Below the pieces are notes generated by a model, which was not told the DNA's origin, did no database searches, and saw only the letters and a program-made list of their open reading frames with translations. From NCBI GenBank assembly GCA_007922305.1, contig ML677330.1:1329109-1393108 (forward strand): a stretch of 64,000 nucleotides of DNA, in the 5' to 3' direction. The position numbers and the translations under genes are program-made. This document shows positions 1-11,416 of the stretch, in pieces. Positions within the stretch are counted from its first letter, which is position 1. Each line of letters begins with the position of its first letter. Source of the stretch: Dermatemys mawii. Its lineage: Eukaryota > Chordata > Testudines > Dermatemydidae.

Positions 1-189
1 CTGCCACTGGAAAAGTGGTACCGGCAAGGCAGTGAACTGGAAAACTGTCTGAGCCACTGTGGAGTGACAGACTTTGAAAGACTGTCCACCAGAAGAGGAA
101 AACGAGTGACCTGGCTGGAGGACCCCATCACAAAATGGACACTGCTGTTGCTGGAGCAAGACAGGGTCTGCAGGCTTAAAAGGAGATGA
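1..189 (+). other. Open reading frame entering from the left edge, unidentified
   Basis: Frame 1 is open from the first base to a TGA at 187-189, giving 62 codons with no start in the window. The peptide is rich in Arg, Lys, Leu and Glu, with Trp at residues 6, 39 and 47. Base composition is richer in G+C than the DNA that follows. It could be the tail of a retroelement ORF, a repeat fragment or chance. I do not recognise it, and an open run of this length can occur by chance in G+C-richer DNA. Confidence 0.2.
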
Positions 190-1254
190 TGACATTGGCC
201 TCACAGAGATAATCCTCAGAAAGACCAGGAGGAGATACCATCCCTATGCGGAGTGGAGCACCCCATCACAGGAATCAAAAAATGTATCTCTGTGTGAACA
301 TTCTGACTGATTAGTTTTTCACTAGTATCTATGAGTTTTGGAAATGACTCCTGTGTTTGTTTTAATGTACTCGCACACATTCAGTGTTGCTCATGCAGTA
401 TATATCTGTAACACAATACTATTGTCAAGAATTGCCATGCAGTCTGAAAGCAAAACAGAGTACTATCTAGAGGATACTGCTTTTCCAGCTGAATGACCAC
501 AGAGTGCATGTAGACACTGCCTCATTTCAGATACTAGAATGGGCCAAGGAACAGACATAACTGGTCATCAAGTGCCTGAGAAAGCCTAAGAAACCTGATG
601 AATAGAGTGTCTCAGAGAAGGACTAACCCTTATGCTGAGAAGTGTGATCCTACAGTAGGATGTAGGAGCTGCTGTAAATGAACTTTAAGGGTTTGGCTGA
701 CTGCTGTAGAGAAAAACATTGAGTTGACTTTAGAGAGAATGTCTCCCTGCTCACTTTTTTTCTGCAAGGGTTTTTGTTGAATAAGTATGCAGCCTTTATT
801 CTCCAGTCAAGCACACCCATTATTTCATTATTGGTATGCCACTCATAAAGTGCATATGGGACCTTTGCTGTGCACCTCTGACAGGACACAACAGATAATG
901 TATATCAATGTCAAACTACATTCAAGCTGCAAGATATGGGAATAATGGCTGGTTTCCACAAACTGAACTAAAGCTGTTTTTCTTTTACCCCATAGAAAAG
1001 GATCCATTCTGCAAAGATTTTTTATAGCTGGAAAAAGTAGTTTGGATATAATTTATATTTAAGAAAAATTAATTGCATACTCATTTGCTTACTGATCATC
1101 TCCATAGTGGACTAAATTTGGGCTTGCAATTTTACTTACAGTGATGCAACCCAAAAGACAGGTCACTAAATCCAGTATATTGAGGGGGAGTATGCTGCGG
1201 GAGGAAACAATACAGCACTTTCACTTTATCATAGGAAGATCAGAATTTATTTTC
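190..1254. other. Non-coding stretch, no feature recognised
   Basis: Short chance ORFs only. The first 100 bases keep the G+C-richer character of the left-edge open frame; the rest is ordinary AT-rich sequence. Confidence 0.5.
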
Positions 1255-1312
1255 TGTGTGTATGTGTGTGTGCATGTGCATGCACGATATATATGCAGAG
1301 AGAGAGAGAGAA
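1255..1312. repeat. Compound microsatellite (TG)n / (GA)n
   Basis: An interrupted TG run with TGCA interruptions passes through a short AT run into an uninterrupted GA run of about eight units. Confidence 0.85.
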
Positions 1313-1643
1313 TAGGTAACTTGCATAACATACATATGTGCCTCAGTTCTCATTTTAGAGGGAAGCCTTCAAGGCTTAACTGTTCAATCAACTAAATGTT
1401 ATGATACATGCCAACTGGCTTTTCAAACAAACATACACAAGCAAGTTGCAATAATAAAATAAAAATAAGTAAAACCTCTGATTAGACCCAAGTCAAAATA
1501 CTGAAAAACGGTAAACTTGGCAGAAATGACCCCCAGGATACAGATGCTCATTACATGCCTAGGGTCTAACTTAAGGACAGATTGTGAATGTCTCTTGCAT
1601 GGATGTTTGAAGGGAGCGGTCATAAGGACCCTCAGCCCCTGTG

Positions 1644-1868
1644 CATTCTGCATAAGGTCCAAAGCCTTTTGTGTTTTCTGTAGTCAGGAAAAGAAAGGGA
1701 CTCCGCCCCGCATGCGTATGTCTTCCCAGAGGGCTCCATTCTCCTTTGCCAGAGCCAAAGAGCAGGCTGGATGTATGGCTGCGGGAGTGGGGAGGTATGG
1801 AGGAATCAGTCCATTTCTTTCCCCTGACTACAGAAAACACAAGTGTCTTTGGTCTTTGTACAGCCAAT
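1644..1868. repeat. Large foldback (inverted repeat), MITE-like
   Basis: Left arm 1644-1700 and right arm 1811-1868 are imperfect reverse complements. For example TTTTCTGTAGTCAGGAAAAG at 1674-1693 pairs with the CTGACTACAGAAAAC block at 1824-1838. The outer halves CATAAGGTCCAAAG and CTTTGGTCTTTGTA also pair. The centre lies near 1756. The self-complementarity produces overlapping open frames on both strands, which I do not regard as genes. No clear target duplication was found. Confidence 0.75.
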
Positions 1869-2299
1869 GATGATACAGCCTGCATACACACCTTGCTCAA
1901 TGCCGAGCTAAGGGGGAAAGAGTATAATTGCCACTAATTATACTGCTGCAGTAGCCTCTCTAGGTCCCAATCAGGGCCCTAAAGTGATAGGTATCACACA
2001 CACTGAAAAGACATTTCCTGCCCCACAGATTTTAAAATCTAAATATATGGCAGGCAAAAAGTGGCTACAAAAAACACAGATGTGGGAGCCCAGGGTAAAG
2101 GCATGGGCCACTGTCACTTGATCTAGGAATGTGTGCTTCCTGGAAGACAAATATTCTTTCCAAGAAAAGACACATGAAACTGGAAGAAAACAAAAACTGG
2201 CCTCCTCCAAACCAACTAGTTTTCAAGTATCTCCACAGTATGGGCAGATTACATCATTCATGGGAATTGCCCTTCCATTTGTCTGCTAAGGCAATGTAT
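1869..2299. other. Non-coding stretch, no feature recognised
   Basis: Only short chance ORFs; no repeat recognised. Confidence 0.45.
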
Positions 2300-2412
2300 C
2301 TATGCACTCACTCAACTTTAAGCATGTGAATAACCCCATTGACATCAGTGGGACTAGTCACATACTTACAATTCAGCATGTGCTTAAGAGCTTTGCTGAA
2401 CTGGGGCCTTAA
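2300..2412. repeat. Palindromic MITE relic (TTAAGCATGTGA family)
   Basis: The left part has CTTTAAGCATGTGAATAACC, then the core CATTGACATCAGTGGGACTA, then a right part with CATACTTACAATTCAGCATG and GTGCTTAAG. The halves are imperfect reverse complements around about 2344. I recognise this as a widespread sauropsid foldback family built on a CATTGACTTCAATGG-like centre. Confidence 0.65.
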
Positions 2413-3628
2413 ACTGCACCCTTCATTGCATGTCATCCGAATCTGACGCTGGGTCACATGGAGAGACCCTTACTCAGACTGAGTAGTATCTTGCACCACA
2501 GACTAGCTCAATAAAGTCAATGTTAAGGATTTTTCAATCTGGCCAATAAGCTTTTCTGAATTTCTTCTTCTTGGTTTCTTTTTTTTTTTTTAACTAACTA
2601 AAATAAACAAGGAATGGTTTTTTTTTTCAGTTTGAAAGAAGAGAAAATAAGGGTCAGATCATGATGTTCTGACCCTAGGCTGATCTTTCTGTATGTCAGT
2701 CACTAACTCTTTCAGTTCATGATTTACCATGGTTATCAAGACTCATAAAAGAAGAGCAATCTTCCCACATTTGTCTAAAAATCATGCTGAGACAGGGAGT
2801 TCTTCATATATATTAATCCCCTAGAAATTGACATTAACAAATATATAAATTGTCCAAATTTTATTCGAAATATACCTTGAAAAAATATCAATCTTCATAA
2901 CAGTACTTGATATCAAATATCTTGATGCAAATAGATTAGTCAAAAGTTGTTATTTCAATCTCATGTGCTTCCCAGTCTAGTAATGCTCTGGTTTTAGGAG
3001 GCAGGGTCAGGATTCTAGCCAGAAAACTATTTTGAACTGAACTGAATGGCAAGCAATTATTCACAGCCCATAACTCGTCCTCATCTGACATTTGTGGAGT
3101 CACCTTGGCCTAAAAATTGACCAGTCTAGTTTAACAACTTTGCCTCATATTTGTAAGAAAATCTCAAAGATCCTTCTATGGGCTGCACAGCCTTAGTTTT
3201 CCCACAGCTTCCAAGGGGTTTTCCCAAGGAGGACTGAGTTTAACAACAGCTAATATTTTTCAAATGCATCATGGTCAAAGCAGCAAGAGGTGTTCAGAGC
3301 CAGTAACAAAAGAAATAGGTTAATTATAATTTCTATATACATATTGTATAACTTAAGCAATTTACTGCAGAACGTCTGAAGTCATTTCAAACTCCTTCTC
3401 AAAAGGGACAGTGACAAACATCAGAACATACTGAGGTATTCTTAAATTGCAAGTTTAAAGAGTGAGTTTATGTTTATTCTCTTTGTATTATTAGGGAACA
3501 AAATTAATGAAATGAAGCTAACCGACACACATACACCCTTTTCTGTCCAGAATTAATTAGAAAGTTCCCTATTTTCTACAAATAAATAAATAATTTTCAC
3601 ACCTGTTTCATCATCATAAATGCCCTTA
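2413..3628. other. AT-rich non-coding stretch
   Basis: Contains poly-T runs at 2579-2591 and 2618-2629, but no gene or recognisable element. Confidence 0.45.
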
Positions 3629-3739
3629 TTAATTATTATTCTATTACAGTAGCACATACAGACTGCCATTGGCAATCAGGGCCCCATTATGTTAGCCACC
3701 GTACACACTTAGACAGTCCATGCCCCAAATGGCTTACAG
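3629..3739 (+). repeat. Old dispersed amniote repeat fragment (GTAGCACC...CCCCAT family)
   Basis: The order of motifs is TATTACAGTAGCAC, GGGCCCCATTATGTTAG, GTACACAC and AGACAGTCCATGCCCCAAA. The same series appears at 14594-14710 and, reversed, at about 23125, 31085, 34380, 44625 and 60115. I recognise the family as widespread in reptile genomes but cannot name it. Confidence 0.55.
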
Positions 3740-3889
3740 TTGATATACTTTAGCTAAACGTAAATGAAGTTTTTGGAAGCTCTGATGCTTTCCTTTATTT
3801 TCAAAAGTAGAGAACAACCAACAGAGCCACACTCAAAGTTCAGATTAGGAGCGAAGAAACATTTTTCAACAGAATCTTTTTTCAAGCCT

Positions 3890-4260
3890 TAAAAATACAG
3901 GTTCAGCAACACCAGATTTTGCCAAAAATTATTCATTAAAAAATATTTTTTTTAAAAAAAAATTCAATATGTTAGAAGCAAAATCTCTCAGTGTTTCAGT
4001 TCGGAACAACTTTCTGTCTGCAAATTTCCTTTTGTTTTATTTTTTTAAAAAAGTCAAAATATTTAAATATACTTGAAATCTAAAGCAAAATATTTAATTA
4101 CAAGATGAATTAAATATTTTGTTGGCCATGAAAAGAATATTTTGATACTTCAGTTTCCCAAAAATTTTGAAACTTTTCAGTTTTGGTCCAACCCAAAATG
4201 AATTTTTTAATTTTTTCAAAATTGTCAATTAACTGAAACATCTGTTACTTGCCGAGCATT
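3890..4260. repeat. AT-rich dispersed repeat (TTTTGCCAAAAATT / CAGTTTTGG family)
   Basis: Runs of A and T are combined with motifs such as TTTTCAGTTTTGGTCCAACC and CAAAATGAATTTTTTAA. Similar motif sets occur at 5320-5665, 23440-23600, 24185-24395 and 39195-39600, so this is a dispersed family and not only low-complexity DNA. Confidence 0.5.
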
Positions 4261-4711
4261 AGTTCAACTCAATAACTATCATAAATAAATCACTTTTCCT
4301 CATCTCTGTATGTTTTCAGCTCAATAAGCTTCAGTATTAGAATGGCATACTATAGGTTGATTTGCTCAAAACCTGGCCTGTATAGCAGTATAAAAAAAAA
4401 TGAAATCAATCAGCCAAATTAATTCATTTTTTAATTCTAGTGAGTTTCCATTCTCTACAGCCCAAATACCATGAAAACCGAGAATATTCAGCACATATAC
4501 TTTGCAAAAAAAACCTAGATCAAACTGATAAGCCTGCAGGCTGCTGTGCAATGTTTATCACAGTTTTTAAAGACTGGAACCATTCAGTACCTGTACTTCC
4601 AATCCAAATAATGAGGAGAAATACCCAATTCTATTCTCTGACTCAACAGTTAAAAGTGAGGACCACTGATCTGAATTTCCAGTGTACATTTGCACTGTGA
4701 TCATATCAGAT
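4261..4711. other. Non-coding stretch, no feature recognised
   Basis: AT-rich; no element or gene recognised. Confidence 0.4.
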
Positions 4712-4719
4712 CTAATAGC

Positions 4720-4987
4720 CAGGGCTGGCCTTACCATGATGCAAACTACGCAGCCGCCTCAGGTGCCAGACTGTGGGGAGCGCCCCTAGGACCCAGAGTA
4801 CAGAAAATTGTGCCTGCTGCTGGTGCATATGTATTCTCTCTGCTCAAGATGCACAGAGATGGCGGAGTGCTGTGCTGGAGGAAGGAGAGCACAAGAGACC
4901 TTTCAAAGTTTTGGTCCAAGCGAGGGAGCATGGGAGTATCATTTGAGATCCCTGCCTCAGGTGCCAAAATGTTGTGGGCTGGCCCTG
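4720..4987. mobile_element. hAT-type MITE with perfect 8-bp target duplication
   Basis: The ends are CAGGGCTGGCC and GGCTGGCCCTG, imperfect terminal inverted repeats. The flanks CTAATAGC at 4712-4719 and at 4988-4995 are identical, an 8-bp target site duplication typical of hAT elements. The element is 268 bp and richer in G+C than its surroundings. Open frames inside it carry no recognisable domain. The ends resemble those of 38634-38815. Confidence 0.9.
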
Positions 4988-5319
4988 CTAATAGCTTCAT
5001 TATTGGATAGTAAATTAATTACATGACTTGACTTTGTAGATCATTACCTGCCTTTAGCCCACTGCGTGGGTGAACATCAGTATAACTACGCTAAGTTGTT
5101 ATAGAGTGATTGGTAGTTATATTCATACTAGGATTTAGTAACACTTTTCTCCAGTTGCATCAATGTCTTGTATGATCAAATGTCAGCAGCCTTTCTTCTC
5201 TATTCTTTCTCTTCTCCCCCGACCTATATTGTATGTATGAATGTAATAATGCATATATAATAAACAACACTACCACACTGCATTTCTATAGGGCATTAGG
5301 AGAGTTCAAACATTAAAAA
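4988..5319. other. Non-coding stretch
   Basis: Begins with the right-hand target duplication of the preceding MITE; otherwise nothing recognised. Confidence 0.4.
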
Positions 5320-5665
5320 ATTGCCAAATCATGTATGGGAGGTATTGCAAAATGTCAAAGCTTTTATCAAAATGTTTTGTTTCAATAAAATCATATTTCA
5401 TTTTGATTTTCACTTTAACTTTTAATTTTCAAATTAGTGTATAATAATTTTTAAACTAAAATATAAGACACAATTAAAAGTATTTCAAATAGGTGAGATT
5501 AAAATATACAAAAAAAAATCAACCTTATCAGAACTTTGTTTTAATTCCCTCCTTCCCCTCCACAAAATTTTGATGAAATTAACACATTCTGGCAAAACAT
5601 TAAGATTGCAACAAATCAGCATTTTTGGACAGAAAAACATTCTGTCAGAAAGCGTTTAACCTTCC
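5320..5665. repeat. AT-rich dispersed repeat, second copy
   Basis: Motifs such as CAAAATGTTTTGTTTCAATA and TTTCATTTTGATTTTCA, with the closing GGACAGAAAAACATTC, resemble the repeat at 3890-4260 and its other copies. Confidence 0.45.
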
Positions 5666-6049
5666 CCTCTTTGGACAAGACTCCAAAATGAAGGACAGAC
5701 CATTTCTAGAATAAGTCCTTCTCACAGGCAGGTTACATTGACGAGGGCAGAGCTAGCTAAAAACACTGTCTCAGATGGAAGTTGGTCTGGGTAAAACCCT
5801 GGAGGAAAGAGACACTTGAGAACCCCAGGCTGTTTTCCTTTCAGGAGTGAAATGTATTTGTACTCAGTAACCATATTTTGCACTAAAAGCCCAAAATTCC
5901 TGTGTTACACCACAAAGCCTGGATAATGGATGGTCATTGACTCCTCTCTCAGCACAAGACAGCATGACACAGTCCTGGAACTCCTGAACAAAAACTGGGA
6001 ATGGTGCTTCTGAAGTTGGGGGTAGGAAGAGAGCAACAAACACATTTTC

Positions 6050-6172
6050 ACTTTTGGCCTAACATGATTTTGACATTATCACACAAGGGCAATATTGTGT
6101 TTTAAGAGCCTGTTAGTTAGCATGCATTCTAACACGATGCATTTTCCCAGTGTAGACGGTCCTCAAGGAAAC
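6050..6172. repeat. Decayed MITE of the CAGTGTAGAC family
   Basis: Ends in TTTTCCCAGTGTAGACGGTC, preceded by GTTAGTTAGCATGCATTCTA. The GTGTAGAC terminus is shared with the elements at 10085-10364, 43573-43768 and 45276-45536. The left end is not clear. Confidence 0.45.
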
Positions 6173-7686
6173 ATTCAAACCCAGGTTTCCAATGGCTAAA
6201 AAGACTAGTTTATGTATCAAACAATAAAGGCTCCCTTAAGACTTTCACTAGTTCAAGTCCTCTGATAGAGAATTCTATTTCCCCTCTCCTATCACCCATA
6301 TACTCCAAATAAAATACAGTACATCTTAAGCTGCCTTCAAAAAGCCCATGTCAGAACACCACGCAATAGTGAAGTTTCCTTATCTTGGCACGTACAAAAT
6401 CCAAAGTGAGTCCCATAAGCCATTGAACAATAGAATACAGGAGTACCAACAGCAAAGGATGTGGAAGGAGCAGTTTGAAAGGCATCAGACATAGCAGCAT
6501 CAGATTAAGTAGCTCAAAGGGGTAATATTTTTGTATAATGTTAAAAACTATTCAGTTCTTATACACTCCTTAAGGAAAATCATTTAGTTGGTGAGCATTA
6601 TCTAAAACATTTAGCCTGGATAGAGATTTTTCTCATATGATTAATAAAAGGAGAGTCCTTCCACTCACTCTCTATTTGCAAACCACACACAGTTATTCAA
6701 ACACAAGTTACTGGCCTCTATGCACAAATCACTCAGTGAAATTCTATGTCCTTTGTTATCTAGTTGGTCAAACTAATTTTTTTTCCTGGCCTTAACAACC
6801 TAAGAGCCTCTGAATCTATACAATGGACAAATTAACCAAATGTCAGTTCTGAGGCAGATTTTATGAAATTAAGATGGAGAGAAGGAGGTCAATTTTAATA
6901 GTTCCTCACAGGAAACAAAAATCACTGAACAGAATATTGTACTATAGTGAGCTTTTGTTTGTTTTTTAAACAAAACTTAGAATGCTCAGAAATTCATACT
7001 TAACATTACACTGAACATTTAGAAGCACAAAACCACAGTTTTTAGCCATGTTCCTGACCCCTTCCAGACCAGCCAAGCAGTAGGAACACCACAGCAGAAA
7101 ATATAATTCCTCAGGAGGTCTAGTAGGGTGTATGCTCCCCCTGCACAATGAGGGGTTTTCAGAAGCATTCTGCACTGTCCTGACTGAGGGCAGAGACAGG
7201 TCACTTGGAGTTGCTAGTGCTCTGCATGAGGGGACATCTGAAGACCACTCAATAAATAGTGCAGAATAAGGCAGCCCATTTACTGAGCAGTGCTTCTCTC
7301 ATGCCCAATGTGCATTATGTCCATTACGTCCATGCACTGAAATATTCTAGATCTGGTCTGGAATAGAGCTGGGAAAATTCATCAGTAAAACAGTTGTGAA
7401 TATTCTTGCACATAAAGCATGCCAATTTGCTTTGCTACTACTTGCCTGTCTCTGAAAGTGTCTGGGAGTCAGCACCTTTCCCAACCTACTCTACAAATAC
7501 CATCTGTACATTATCTACAATCCAAAGTCATTTTACTGAGGTTGGGCTTTGCTAACAAAGAAAACAAATGGTCAGGTTTTACAGCCTAAAGATCATCTCG
7601 AGCCTTCTGCCCAGGCTTGGCTGCCCCTACAATTCCTCTGTGAGGACTGATCAGCCCAAGCCCTAGATCCTCTCTCCCCGACAGCC
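6173..7686. other. Long non-coding stretch, no feature recognised
   Basis: No gene or element recognised. Small open frames near 6966-7204 overlap on the same strand and lack any domain. Confidence 0.45.
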
Positions 7687-7707
7687 ATATATATATATAT
7701 ATATATA
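7687..7707. repeat. (AT)n microsatellite
   Basis: About ten uninterrupted AT units. Confidence 0.9.
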
Positions 7708-9204
7708 GGTTTGGGCAACAAATTATCTATTTCAGTAAGGCAGAAGAATGCGCTTAGCTCTTTCCCAGCAGGATCAGCACCTTGTAACAGGGTGAGAGGT
7801 GTTTTGTGCAAATACTCCCCAGCCAGTCACAAGGTCATTTTGGTTGAGCAGAGAAGTGTTTACTTTGTATTAACTAAAATTAATTGGCTGATGTAATGTA
7901 CTTTTTTCACTTTAATGTTGGGAGTTTGACAAGAGTTATATATTATAAATGGAAATATAATATAATGAAAAAACACCTCCCAGTGAAGATCCTCCAGAAT
8001 CCTCATGGTCTGTCATAAGTAAAATAGAATTTTCAGCTTCAGCAGGAGGAAAAGCTCTAATTCTAGGAGAGCAAATGATGCTCTGAATATTTTTTCAAAT
8101 GTCATGAGACTACTTAAATTATCAGGTTTTTAAAAAAATCTTCAAATAAAACCTAAATTTTAGGCAAAAAAATACCTGAGAGGTATTGTTAATTAATAAA
8201 TTCTATGTTATAATAATTATGTTAATTATACTGTTCATTAACGAACAATTACCATTCCACATGGAATGATTTATTTTAATTTTATTTTTAGTCAAAAATA
8301 TCCAACTTCTCTCTTGTTTAACCAAGTATATCCACACAGTGCTTATCAAAATATTCAATATGTGTTATGGGTATATTTGGCTTTTCTTGTGTAAAAACAT
8401 GTGCAAAATGATGAGGGCATAAAATGCAGTAATAGCAAATCATTAGTATGGTGATAAGAGATGACAAAATCATTACTATGAGATGGCAAAATAATTTGGG
8501 TCAGTGTTCCCTTACAATTGTAATGAAATGCAGAGGTTTTCCCATGATAATGAATTTATGTTATCGCACAATGAACAAGGAATACAACATCATCCCAGCT
8601 AAGACTGGCATAAATTAATTTCTTCTTAAATTTTATTCTTCTCCTTGAATGATGTATTTGTTATTTCATCAATGTGATAATTCTCACACCATCCTCTGGT
8701 ACTCAGACTTAGTGGCACTCAACCTTTATTTAATACATGGAGAGCCACTTCATTGTCAATTGGTATCACAAAGAGCCAGAAAAATCAGCACCTGATGTCT
8801 TGACATTTGCACTGTAACACTTGCATTGTGATGCATTAATACACAATGTTGCATATAAACAACTCAAGGTCAACATGCAATGATGCAACATCAGATAGTA
8901 ACATTTTCCCCTTCCCTTTCACTTTCCTTTGACTGCAGAGATGGTTTTCTTAATGGCAACCTCAAATGCAATTAAGCAGACACCTGAGCTCTCCACAACA
9001 CTCCACAAAAACTGCAGTCAGTATAAAGACTTCAGCATTCTGGAAGCTGCAGCCTTTGGTGAAATTAAAAGAAAACCTAATACTTTACACAATCTAACCA
9101 TGTCCCAAAAAACCCCAACCCTTAATACAAAGAGACAAGCATTTAAAAATACTCAGAAGGATCTCAGTGCCAATGAAATATTGCTAGTCTGTGTAATACC
9201 TCTG
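7708..9204. other. Long AT-rich non-coding stretch
   Basis: Nothing recognisable. A 130-codon open frame spans 8929-9321 but has no domain and runs into the foldback at 9205-9296, so it is rejected as a gene. Confidence 0.45.
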
Positions 9205-9296
9205 GAATGGATTCTCCACTCTGTATACAGATTTGACAATGGTGTTATTCCACTGAATTCGGTACAACAATGTAGAACCAGAGTGGAGAATCAGGC
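9205..9296. repeat. Palindromic MITE relic (ATTCTCCACTCTG arms)
   Basis: ATTCTCCACTCTG at 9211-9223 and its exact reverse complement CAGAGTGGAGAAT at 9279-9291 form 13-bp perfect arms. Between them lies TTATTCCACTGAATTC, matching the 'TCCACTGAAGTCA' core seen in the related foldback at 56690-56785. Confidence 0.7.
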
Positions 9297-10084
9297 TCTG
9301 TCTCCATCAAGCTGCCTTTAGCTAATTACACCTCTATTCTCCTTTACTAGAAAACCTAAACTCAGCACAAGAGCCAGCATTTAGGCCTAGTGATTCTTCC
9401 CACCTCCATTATATAGAGCCCTCACTCCTCCAACCTGTTTTCTAATGTTTTTCTTCCCATCCCAGTTGCCTCCCCTTAAGCACATCCTCACACCCCAAAG
9501 GAAGAAGGTTAAAAGCACTGACCACCTTAAAAAGTGCTGTGATCGTGAGATTTTGCCCTGGTCCTCTTTTCACATGTGTTCATATTTCTGAAAGCCTTCA
9601 TTTGTTAACTCCACATCTATTCCTTTTTGTTGTTGAGTTTTTAACTCAAAATTTACTATGTTAATTTTAGATCTGGCTTGCTCTTAAATGACCCCTTGCT
9701 CGCCCTTCTGGATTATGGGCTTGATCCAATTTCATTGGGAAGCTATAAATTTGCCTGAACTCATACTCTGTTTGTAACTGCTATTGGAACAACATTTTCA
9801 TGAAACCTCAAAGAGTAAACGTTATTATTCTTAAAATTCTGCCAACACACACATTGATACTAGTCCAGAAAAAAAAAGACTATTCTTCCAATATACCTTT
9901 TCTCTCAAGCTAATAAGGAATTTGGGGCTATTGTTTAAGGGAAAAGAGACAGAGAGGCAGTAGATTGTCTGTGTGATAGGGATGTGGTGCAAATGCTGAA
10001 CCACCTGGTCTTCCTGAGTGGGAGAGAGAGGGAGGGCTGCCTGAGACCTTGTGCTCACGTGTGGGTCTTTTGCAACAGCTTTTT
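9297..10084. other. Non-coding stretch, no feature recognised
   Basis: Nothing recognised. Confidence 0.4.
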
Positions 10085-10364
10085 AGGGCAGGTCTACACT
10101 ATCCGCTGGATTGGCGCACAGCGATCGATCTTTCGGGGGTCAATTTATCATATCTATTCTAGACGCAATAATCAACTACTGTCAACTCCGGTACTTCACT
10201 GCCATGAGAGGTGCAGACGAAGTCGATGGGGGAGCGGTAGCAGGCAACTCAGCGCCGTGAATATGCCGTGGTAAGTTGACCTAAATATGTCGACTTCAGC
10301 TATGCTATTCCCATATCTGAAGTTGGTATCTTAGGTCGATTCTCCCCTAGTGTAGATCAGAGCT
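10085..10364. mobile_element. CpG-rich MITE with 18-bp terminal inverted repeats
   Basis: The left end AGGGCAGGTCTACACTAT and the right end CTAGTGTAGATCAGAGCT are imperfect reverse complements. The interior holds many CpG pairs (ATCCGC, GGCGCACAGCGATCGATC) and GTCGACTTCAGCTATGC, features I recognise from an abundant turtle MITE family. No target duplication could be decided. The CpG content suggests a younger insertion than its flanks. Confidence 0.75.
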
Positions 10365-11042
10365 CAGAAATCTAAGGTCCTTACAGGTCTGTGAAGCCTC
10401 AGGAGGAATTATGCCATCATTTGTAAGAGCAAGGGCTTGTCCTGATGTCCTTACACCAACTTTGCCACCCTGCCCTAGCATTGTTTTATATTATGCTGCA
10501 CTCTGATTAGTTTGTTGGCTGCCATTCTACCCAGAGCTGGCTGCATTTCAGCGACACTGTATTCTCCAGATTTATACAGCACTTGAGGATTTATCCATAT
10601 GCATTTTATTTAAAACAACAGTATTCTGATTTTTATGTCAAATTAACCTGTAAACAAAAGCATATTTGTGGGAGGGGAGGTTATTACCCATCAGTTCTTT
10701 TATTTTGCCTTTGTGTGTCACTTTTACTTCTCTTTAATCCCTTCTCTTTAATCCCTTCTGTCTAGCTGCCAGAAAACACTTCACATTTATAAGGTGCTTT
10801 AGATCTTTAAACTGCTATGCATACATACATACATCTCGCCTACATTCCCTCCCACATCATCTCTGTGTATGTTTACAAAATAGGGCACTTTTCCATTGTT
10901 TCAGATGCTGACATCAATACCTTTCCACAGATCAGTTATTTAGAGGTTCAATTAAAAAAACTGTACAGCCTGCACCCTTTTGTCTATCAGCTTTATACCA
11001 CACACCAAATTCAAATTAGAGACAAGTTACCAATTTTTAACA
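10365..11042. other. Non-coding stretch with a short CATA tandem
   Basis: Holds a short (CATA)n run at about 10817-10834; nothing else recognised. Confidence 0.4.
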
Positions 11043-11290
11043 GTGTGAATGATTAATTACTGGAACAAACTACCCAGGAAAGTGCGGCATTCTCCGTCTT
11101 CTGATGTCTTTAAAAGAAGACTAATGTCCTTATGGAAGATATTCTTTAGCCAAACCACAAATTATGGTTTAGTCATACACAAAATTATTGGACTCGGTAC
11201 ATGGGCAATTGGATGAAATTTAATGGCTTGTGATACTTAAAAAAGGTAAAGCTGGATGGTCTAATGATCCCTTCTGCCTTTAAACTATGG
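11043..11290 (+). mobile_element. CR1-type LINE, 3' end fragment
   Basis: The order of motifs matches CR1 3' untranslated regions: GGAACAAACTACCCAGGAAA, GTGCGGCATTCTCC, TCTTTAAAAGAAGACTAATG, then near the end CTGGATGGTCTAATGATCCC and TTCTGCC. It is 5'-truncated, as is usual for CR1, with no reverse transcriptase sequence left. Confidence 0.7.
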
Positions 11291-11416
11291 ATATTTCTGT
11301 TAAGACTGAAGGGGGAAAAAAGAAAAAAATGTGAGTTGACCTAAATATTTTACCGCCTTTGTGCCCCCGCCCCAAAATTTAAAATAGGTCAGTTTATGTT
11401 CTTTTGTACTTACCAT

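Noticed and set aside
1571..1937. Opposed open frames of 88-117 codons
   Set aside because: Generated by the inverted repeat at 1644-1868; reading either strand gives related text.
4690..5010. 106-codon plus frame
   Set aside because: Almost entirely inside the hAT MITE at 4720-4987.
8929..9321. 130-codon plus-strand open frame
   Set aside because: No domain, lysine/threonine-rich composition of AT-rich DNA, and its last third is the palindromic repeat at 9205-9296.
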